From contig DATNPH010000146.1 of NCBI GenBank assembly GCA_036703315.1, positions 1-64,000 on the forward strand: a stretch of DNA of 64,000 nt, given 5' to 3'. Shown piece by piece: positions 57,995-64,000 of this stretch. Below the pieces are notes generated by a model. It saw nothing but the letters and a program-made list of their open reading frames with translations. It was not told the DNA's origin and did not search any database. The translations under genes were made by a program, and so were the position numbers. Origin of the DNA: DATNPH01 sp036703315. GTDB lineage: Bacteria; Cyanobacteriota; Cyanobacteriia; Cyanobacteriales; Coleofasciculaceae. How positions within the stretch are numbered: position 1 is the stretch's first letter; each line of letters begins with the position of its first letter.

Positions 57995-58183
57995 ATGCCT
58001 TTCCGGAAAAACCATAAGTTTGGTGCTAAGAAAATTTTAGATAAACCGCTAGATGCGCTCCCCATTTGTCTTAAAGGCTACCTAGGACAAAAGGAAGCTC
58101 TCCGAAATGTTCCTGATTGGCAGGAACGCCTCAGAGAGTTCATCGACATTTTGATAGAAGAGAATAAAAAGCCGCTCCTTTAG
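57995..58183 (+). CDS. Small protein of a possible IS200/IS605-related element
   Basis: 62 residues beginning MPFRKNHKFGAKKILDKPLD, with PDWQERLREFIDILIEENKK at the end. Its stop overlaps a hairpin (GCCGCTCC/GGACGGGG) followed by GCTTGAATCCC, as at right ends of IS200/IS605-type elements. It could be an accessory ORF in a non-autonomous element. No transposase is nearby, and the function is unknown. Confidence 0.5.
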   Translation: MPFRKNHKFGAKKILDKPLDALPICLKGYLGQKEALRNVPDWQERLREFIDILIEENKKPLL

Positions 58184-58663
58184 GACGGGGCTTGAATCCC
58201 ATTATTTTGGGTCAATTTTGAATTGAAGGGCTTTAACTTGTAGGTTTGGTTGAACAGTGTTCAACCAAACCTACGAAATAGTAAGGGTTCCGGGAGTTCG
58301 CTAACAGCCTCCGTACCTCACAACCCAACCTATTCAATCAACCTTGACATAGTACTAGATTAGCGCGATCGCCTACGTCACCAGCAAAGCTTTTCGCCGC
58401 TCCGATACACCATCTCGTCCGATGCGATCGCGCTTTCCTTTCTACGACAGCAGCAAAGAGAATCAAGCATCTGGGATTATACTTCAGTTAGTGTTGCTCA
58501 AAATCTCAGAGCCTCAGTGAATCTACTGACTTCAGAAAAACTTTTCATCGAAAAACCTTAACTTTCGCGTTTCTTTAAGTATTATTTCGGATTCGGGGAA
58601 GTTTCTGAAGTATAACCGAAGTGAGGTGTGCCTCTACCTTAGGACATATTATCAATAATCACT
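58184..58663. other. Spacer and promoter region of the giant kinase
   Basis: 480 bp. It contains a 35-bp palindrome with 17-bp arms (58240-58274) and HIP1-like sites around 58364 and 58425. No gene was seen. The promoter of the kinase gene should lie in the last part. Confidence 0.4.
58240..58274. repeat. 35-bp near-perfect palindrome
   Basis: GTAGGTTTGGTTGAACA at 58240-58256 and its exact inverse at 58258-58274 are separated by one base. It is an interspersed repeat type found between cyanobacterial genes and may form a cruciform or hairpin. Confidence 0.75.
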
Positions 58664-61600
58664 ATGCAGCCTGATAGTGCTCCCCTCGCTTTGCCTACCC
58701 TAGAGCAGCTTATTGACTCTCACCCCCTAACTACTGCTCTTGACGCATCACTGGCAGACATCATTGCTTTATTGGGCAAAAAACAGAAAACTTGTACCTT
58801 ATCTAGTGCTGGGTCAATCTCTCTCGAAGACACTAAGTACTCAACCAACGTTACAAGCACCCGAATACCTAGCACCCCGCTCATGAGTGCAGTACCAGCG
58901 AGCTACGTCTTGGTGATGCAAGGCGAGCAGCTGGTGGGAATATCTACAGCAAAAGACCTTGTTCACCTGACGGCTTCACAGGTGAATTTAGGAGAAATCA
59001 AGATTGCTGATGTCATGAGGCGATCACTGGTTACCCTGACTCAATCTGAGTCTTGCAATCTTTTCACAGTACTATCGCTTTTGCGTCAACATCAAATTCA
59101 TCATCTACCCGTTTTGAACCATGATGGTCAACTGATAGGAATGATAACGGCTGATAGTATTTGTAGAGGATTACCACCGCTCAATCTGCTCAAGCGGCGA
59201 CAGGTATCGACGGTGATGACAACTACAGTCATTCAAGCACCAGTCACCGCCTCTGTCCTGAGTCTTGTTCGCCTTATGGTAGCTCGTCGCGTGAGTTATA
59301 TAGTGCTGACAGAAGAAGGATTGAACCTTGAACGTTCAGAGGATAACCTTCAATCTTCAAACCTATCCGATGCTTCCCAAGCGCCTTCGCCGAATGGCAA
59401 ACAACCTTCAATCCCTGTTGGGTTAATTACAGAAACTGACCTGATTGAGCTTGTCCAACTATCCTTGTTGGGGCTTGACTTGTCCAAAACTCAAGCACAC
59501 ATGGTGATGAGGACGCCGTTGTTGGGCGTGAGTTCGGAAGATTCCCTATGGACAGCTCATCAGCAGATGCAGTGCTGGCAGCGACCCTTAATGGTGTACG
59601 GACAGCAAGAAAACTGGCTGGGAGTTGTCACTCAAGAGGAGCTACTGCGATCGCTCGATCCAATGGAAATGTTAGGCGTCATTGAAACCTTACACCAAAC
59701 CGTCGAGCAGCAGACAGCACAACTCAAGCACATCAAGGCAGTATCACAGCACAGGAGGCTCAAGCACCAGCGAATCAAGGCAATACCTCGAAGTCAGCCA
59801 ACAAGACACCTAGATCCAATACAGACTCCCTCGACCAACAGCGCCACAGAAAGTTTAATTGAATCAAACTTATACCCTGAAGAGGCAGAGGATTCTTCGG
59901 TTCGAGGGACTCAGAATCCGCATCACAATTTTGGTAAAAACTCTCAATCTCTAATCGCTCCTCCCCAACGGGAGGAGGAGACAATACCTCACCAGGTTGT
60001 AGACGCTCAAGAGAGTCTGCGTGAGAGTGAAGATAGTAGCGATTCCCTACGAGATAACTCTCGCGCTTCACTGGAGAGCGTTTCACATCAGCAAGTTGAG
60101 GAGCAGCTAAATGTTGCCAAAGAACGCCTGGAATTAGTGACGTATACTTCCGAAGACGGCTTTTGGGACTGGAATTTGGTGAGTGGTGAGATCTACTATT
60201 CTCCACGTTGGAAGGAGATGCTGGGCTACCTTGACTACGAGCTGCCCAACGAATTGATTTCCTGGGAAAAACTTATCTTTAATAAGGATCAAAACACTGC
60301 CTTAAAGCTTGTCGAGGATGACAATTGCGGCAGAGCAACTCGCTTCCAGGTTACGCAACGTTTCCATCATAAAAACGGCTCTATTGTTTACATTCTTTCA
60401 CGAGCCACTCATCTGAAAGACCCTGATGGACGGGTCGTTCGCATGATTGGTGCCCATACCGATATAACTGAGTTGGTCAAGGCTCAGGAAGCATTGCAGC
60501 AAAGTGAAGAGCGTATGCGGGCGCTTTTGAATGCGATTCCAGATCTGATGTTCCGCCAACGGGTGGATGGGACGTATTTGGATTTCAAAGCGACACAAGA
60601 CTTCATCATACCGGTGGAGACGCTGATCGGGAGTAATATACGCGACTTACCAATACCTGAAGCCGTAAAAAAGCGTCATCTTGAACTTCTCCAGATTGCG
60701 GTTAAAACAGGAGAGCTACAAACGTATGAGCGTGAATTAGAGACCCCTGATCAAGTCAAGAGCTACGAGGTGCGTATTGTTAAAAGTGGTGCAGATGAAG
60801 CTGTCTATATCATGCGCGATATCACAAACCGTAAACGGGCAGAGCAGGGACTGCGAGAGAACGAACAATTTTTACGCAGTATCTATGATGGGGTGGAGAA
60901 GTCAATCTTCGTAGTCGATGTTCTGGAGAATGGGGATTTTATCTATGTGGGTCTAAATCCGGCTCATGAACGTCTAACAGGCATTCGTTCAGAGGAGCTT
61001 TGCGGCAAGACTCCAGAACAAGCACTGTCGGTGACGGTAGCGCCGGCTGTCTATGAACGCTATCGAGCTTGTGTTGAGGCTGGGGCAACAATTTCCTACG
61101 AGGAATGCCTGCCTTTCAAGGGTTTAGAGACTTGGTGGATAACGAGCTTAACACCCCTGCGGGATGATAAGTCACGCATCTACCGCCTGATTGGAACCAG
61201 TACCGACATTACTGAACGTAAGCGAGCTGAAGTAACCTTCCAGCAGCAAGCGGAGCGGGAACGTTTAGTAAGTGCGATCGCGCTCCGGATTCGTGAATCC
61301 TTAGATCTGGAGGAAATTCTTAATACCACAGTGACACAAGTTCGACAGTTCCTTCAGACTGACCGAGTACTAATTTACCGCTTTAATCCTGATTGGAGTG
61401 GAGTTGTGGCGGTGGAGTCTGTCAGTCCTGACTGGTCTACGGTGTTGGGAACCAATATCCATGATCCCTGTTTTGGCGAAAAGTACACCCAGCAATATCA
61501 ACAAGGTCGCGTCGGTATCTTAGAGAATATTTATGCAGCTGATCTGGTTCCATGCTATGTTGACTTTCTGGCTCAGTTCCAGGTGATTGCCAGTCTTACG

Positions 61601-64000
61601 GTACCGATTCTGCAAGGACAGAACCTATGGGGGCTTTTGCTGGCACACCACTGTAGTGAACCTCGGCAATGGCAGCAATTGGAAATTGAATTACTACAGC
61701 AATTGGCTACTCAGGTAGCAATCGCTGTTCATCAATCGGAACTCTATGAGCAGCGACAAACCGAACTTGCCGAGCGTAAGCGGGCGGAGGAAGGACTGCA
61801 AGCGAGTAAAGCCGCCCTACAACAGCAAGTCAATCGCGCCCTATTGCTTAAGCAAATTACCCAAGAAATCCGCCAAAGCTTGGACACCAAGCAAATCTTT
61901 CAGACGGCTGCCACTCAAATTGGTTATGCCTTTCGTGTCAACCGTTGTGTGATTCACACCTACGTTCCTACACCGACGCCGCAAGTTCCTTTTGTCGCTG
62001 AATATTTAGAACCAGGTTATGACTCAATCGTGGACTTGTCCGTCCCTGTTATTGGTAATCCTCATGCTGAACGACTGCTAATTCAAGATCGGGCGATCGC
62101 TTCCCCTAACATTTACACCGACCCTCTGCTGCAAGCCGCTACCCCCCTGTGCCAGCAAATCGGTCTGAAATCAATGCTGGCGATTCGCACTTCGTACCAG
62201 GGAGAACCCAATGGACTTATTGGCTTGCATCAGTGTGACTCCTTACGCGACTGGACTTCGGACGAGATTGAACTACTAGAGGCTGTTGCCGATCAGGTAG
62301 GAATTGCCCTCGCCCACGCTTATCTCTTGGAGCAAGAAAAGCGCCAACGGGAGCAACTAGCTCAGCAAAATCTTGCCCTAGAAAAAGCCAAACAAGTCGC
62401 AGAGACAGCCAACCGAGCTAAGAGTGAGTTCCTGGCGACAATGAGCCACGAAATTCGCACCCCCATGAATGCCGTGATTGGCATGACTGGACTATTACTC
62501 GACACTGAGCTGAAATCCCAACAAGCCGACTTTGTTGAAACCATTCGCAATAGTGGTGAGGCACTGCTCACCATCATTAACGACATTCTGGACTTCTCGA
62601 AAATTGAGTCAGGCAAGCTGGAACTAGAGGAACAACCCTTCAGGCTGCGTACCTGCATTGAGGAATCCCTCGATCTAGTCGCGTCGAAAGCTGCGGAAAA
62701 GAGCATCGAGTTAGCCTACTTAATTGATCCGAAAACTCCAAGCACGATTGTGGGAGATGTTACCCGATTACGCCAGATCTTGGTAAATCTGCTGAGTAAT
62801 GCTGTCAAGTTCACCGAAGCGGGAGAAGTTACGCTTTCAGTGACCACTCAGGGAATAGGGGGTAGACTATGGGGAGTTAACGCAGATTCTTCTCAACTCA
62901 CACTTACTCAAGAGCCGATTCACACTCCACACCCGTGTTACGAAATACAATTCGCTGTCAAAGATTCCGGGATCGGTATTCCTGATGACCGCTTAGATCG
63001 TTTGTTCAAACCCTTTAGCCAGGTTGATTCCTCTACCAATCGTAACTATGGAGGTACTGGGCTGGGTTTAGCGATCTGCAAGCGGTTGAGCGAAATGATG
63101 GGCGGCAGAATCTGGGTCGAAAGTGAAATGGGCAGAGGCTCTACTTTTTACTTCACTGTCGTTACTCAAGCTGTACAGAGCATCTCCAATCTTAATCTTG
63201 ATGTCAGACAACCCCAGCTAGTGGGTAAGCGAATGCTGATTGTGGACGATAACGCTACCAATCGCCGAATTTTGACCTTGCAAGGAGAGTCTTGGGGTAT
63301 GTTGACGCGGGAAGCTCAGTCTGGTTCAGAGGCTTTGGCCTTGCTACGCGGGGGAGAGCAATTTGACCTTGTAATTCTGGATATGCAAATGCCACAGATG
63401 GATGGGCTTGCCCTGGCAGCAGAAATCCGCTCTCTTTATAGCTACCAAACGTTACCCCTAGTAATGCTGACTTCTATAGGAAACCCAGAAGCCAGCAAGC
63501 AATTCGTTAAGCGTTATTTTGCTGCCTTCCTCAACAAGCCGATCAAACAGTCTCACCTCTATGAAGTCCTCAATCAAGTTTTGGTCGGACAGCCCATTAA
63601 AGTTCGACACAGTTGTTCTATCTCTTCTCAGATTGACCCTAACCTAGCTCAGCGCTTGCCGCTAAGGATTTTACTAGCTGAGGACAATGTGGTAAACCAG
63701 CAGGTAGGATTGCACCTGTTGCAACGCATGGGATATCGGGCAGATATGGCAGCCAATGGTTTGGAAGTGCTGGAAGCACTGCGTCGTCAGTCTTATGACG
63801 TGGTGTTGATGGATGTGCAGATGCCGGAAATGGACGGATTGACAGCCACAAAGCAGATCTGCCAAGAGTGGTTACCGGGAGAACGTCCTCGAATCATTGC
63901 GATGACGGCAAATGCTATGCAGGGCGATCGCGAGATGTGCCTGAAGGCAGGTATGGACGACTACATTAGTAAGCCGATCCGAGTCGAGGAACTCGCTCGT
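58664..64000 (+). CDS. Giant CBS-PAS-cyanobacteriochrome hybrid histidine kinase (5' part)
   Basis: The frame from the ATG at 58664 is open for 1779 codons and runs off the right edge. In order: four CBS-type repeats (about 60-330, the third with an insertion), a disordered linker (about 345-480), three PAS domains (about 490-850), a GAF domain with both cysteines of a DXCF cyanobacteriochrome (about 875-1025; Cys936 in HDPCFGEKY and Cys964 in LVPCYVDFL), a second GAF (about 1058-1222), HisKA with H1262 in MSHEIRTPMNA, HATPase_c, receiver 1 (D1573 in LVILDMQMP) and receiver 2 (D1717 in VVLMDVQMP). A further Hpt domain may follow outside. No membrane segment is seen. It probably integrates light, adenylate level (CBS) and small ligands. 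Confidence 0.93.
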   Translation, partial: MQPDSAPLALPTLEQLIDSHPLTTALDASLADIIALLGKKQKTCTLSSAGSISLEDTKYSTNVTSTRIPSTPLMSAVPASYVLVMQGEQLVGISTAKDLVHLTASQVNLGEIKIADVMRRSLVTLTQSESCNLFTVLSLLRQHQIHHLPVLNHDGQLIGMITADSICRGLPPLNLLKRRQVSTVMTTTVIQAPVTASVLSLVRLMVARRVSYIVLTEEGLNLERSEDNLQSSNLSDASQAPSPNGKQPSIPVGLITETDLIELVQLSLLGLDLSKTQAHMVMRTPLLGVSSEDSLWTAHQQMQCWQRPLMVYGQQENWLGVVTQEELLRSLDPMEMLGVIETLHQTVEQQTAQLKHIKAVSQHRRLKHQRIKAIPRSQPTRHLDPIQTPSTNSATESLIESNLYPEEAEDSSVRGTQNPHHNFGKNSQSLIAPPQREEETIPHQVVDAQESLRESEDSSDSLRDNSRASLESVSHQQVEEQLNVAKERLELVTYTSEDGFWDWNLVSGEIYYSPRWKEMLGYLDYELPNELISWEKLIFNKDQNTALKLVEDDNCGRATRFQVTQRFHHKNGSIVYILSRATHLKDPDGRVVRMIGAHTDITELVKAQEALQQSEERMRALLNAIPDLMFRQRVDGTYLDFKATQDFIIPVETLIGSNIRDLPIPEAVKKRHLELLQIAVKTGELQTYERELETPDQVKSYEVRIVKSGADEAVYIMRDITNRKRAEQGLRENEQFLRSIYDGVEKSIFVVDVLENGDFIYVGLNPAHERLTGIRSEELCGKTPEQALSVTVAPAVYERYRACVEAGATISYEECLPFKGLETWWITSLTPLRDDKSRIYRLIGTSTDITERKRAEVTFQQQAERERLVSAIALRIRESLDLEEILNTTVTQVRQFLQTDRVLIYRFNPDWSGVVAVESVSPDWSTVLGTNIHDPCFGEKYTQQYQQGRVGILENIYAADLVPCYVDFLAQFQVIASLTVPILQGQNLWGLLLAHHCSEPRQWQQLEIELLQQLATQVAIAVHQSELYEQRQTELAERKRAEEGLQASKAALQQQVNRALLLKQITQEIRQSLDTKQIFQTAATQIGYAFRVNRCVIHTYVPTPTPQVPFVAEYLEPGYDSIVDLSVPVIGNPHAERLLIQDRAIASPNIYTDPLLQAATPLCQQIGLKSMLAIRTSYQGEPNGLIGLHQCDSLRDWTSDEIELLEAVADQVGIALAHAYLLEQEKRQREQLAQQNLALEKAKQVAETANRAKSEFLATMSHEIRTPMNAVIGMTGLLLDTELKSQQADFVETIRNSGEALLTIINDILDFSKIESGKLELEEQPFRLRTCIEESLDLVASKAAEKSIELAYLIDPKTPSTIVGDVTRLRQILVNLLSNAVKFTEAGEVTLSVTTQGIGGRLWGVNADSSQLTLTQEPIHTPHPCYEIQFAVKDSGIGIPDDRLDRLFKPFSQVDSSTNRNYGGTGLGLAICKRLSEMMGGRIWVESEMGRGSTFYFTVVTQAVQSISNLNLDVRQPQLVGKRMLIVDDNATNRRILTLQGESWGMLTREAQSGSEALALLRGGEQFDLVILDMQMPQMDGLALAAEIRSLYSYQTLPLVMLTSIGNPEASKQFVKRYFAAFLNKPIKQSHLYEVLNQVLVGQPIKVRHSCSISSQIDPNLAQRLPLRILLAEDNVVNQQVGLHLLQRMGYRADMAANGLEVLEALRRQSYDVVLMDVQMPEMDGLTATKQICQEWLPGERPRIIAMTANAMQGDREMCLKAGMDDYISKPIRVEELAR

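Noticed and set aside
62362..62706. Minus-strand ORF inside the giant kinase
   Set aside because: A shadow of the kinase HisKA coding region.

Overview
The window is chromosomal DNA of a cyanobacterium. Direct signs are the very frequent HIP1 octamer GCGATCGC, cyanobacterial families (SipA, tocopherol methyltransferase, DUF2949, lumenal pentapeptide protein, DXCF cyanobacteriochrome GAF) and many short heptanucleotide tandem repeats and palindromic interspersed repeats. Gene content and long repeat-rich spacers suggest a large, probably filamentous genome; the genus cannot be read from the sequence.

Layout. 1-638: end of a peptide-type ABC transporter binding protein. 914-13150 (minus): five consecutive, overlapping or closely spaced histidine kinase/response regulator genes, about 12.2 kb, read in the order GAF-kinase-REC, REC-kinase, REC-PAS-kinase-REC, REC-6xPAS-GAF-kinase-REC, REC-kinase. 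None has an obvious membrane segment, so they look like a cytosolic phosphorelay. 14077-28484: housekeeping and transport (ileS, Spy/CpxP-like protein, DUF2949 protein, orphan ParA, ZIP transporter, VOC protein plus gamma-tocopherol methyltransferase, KtrB/KtrA-type K+ uptake, TPR protein, rsgA). 28601-36876: small cyanobacterial proteins, a ClpC paralogue, CsbD, queA and a broken gene. 37071-48620: YraN nuclease-fold protein, pentapeptide protein, dnaG, amidase/glucosaminidase, remnants of a GST gene and an NB-ARC gene, membrane protein, lipoprotein, O-methyltransferase, amino acid permease, a lipoprotein methyltransferase and a small conserved protein. 49070-57713: PhyH-like oxygenase, an exported two-domain protein, DUF4230 protein, uracil-DNA glycosylase-like protein, a cobalamin riboswitch upstream of a CbiX-type chelatase, sipA, a WecA/MraY-type transferase and moaD. 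58664-64000: the first 1779 codons of a giant CBS-PAS-GAF hybrid kinase open at the right edge.

The most interesting signals are: (i) the five-kinase operon; (ii) in-frame, low-complexity or intergenic-repeat-like insertions at the same loop of the kinase ATPase domain in four of its five genes and again in the kinase at 58664, with similar insertions in a PAS domain, a CBS domain and the YraN protein; (iii) a GAF domain in the 58664 kinase carrying both cysteines of a DXCF cyanobacteriochrome 28 residues apart, implying a light sensor joined to CBS modules; (iv) a receiver domain whose phospho-acceptor Asp is Asn; (v) a dispersed 170-200 bp palindromic element present three times; and (vi) a strongly ribosome-bound 32-codon ORF behind a perfect 19-bp palindrome upstream of rsgA. 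No CRISPR array, tRNA, rRNA or intact transposase gene was seen.
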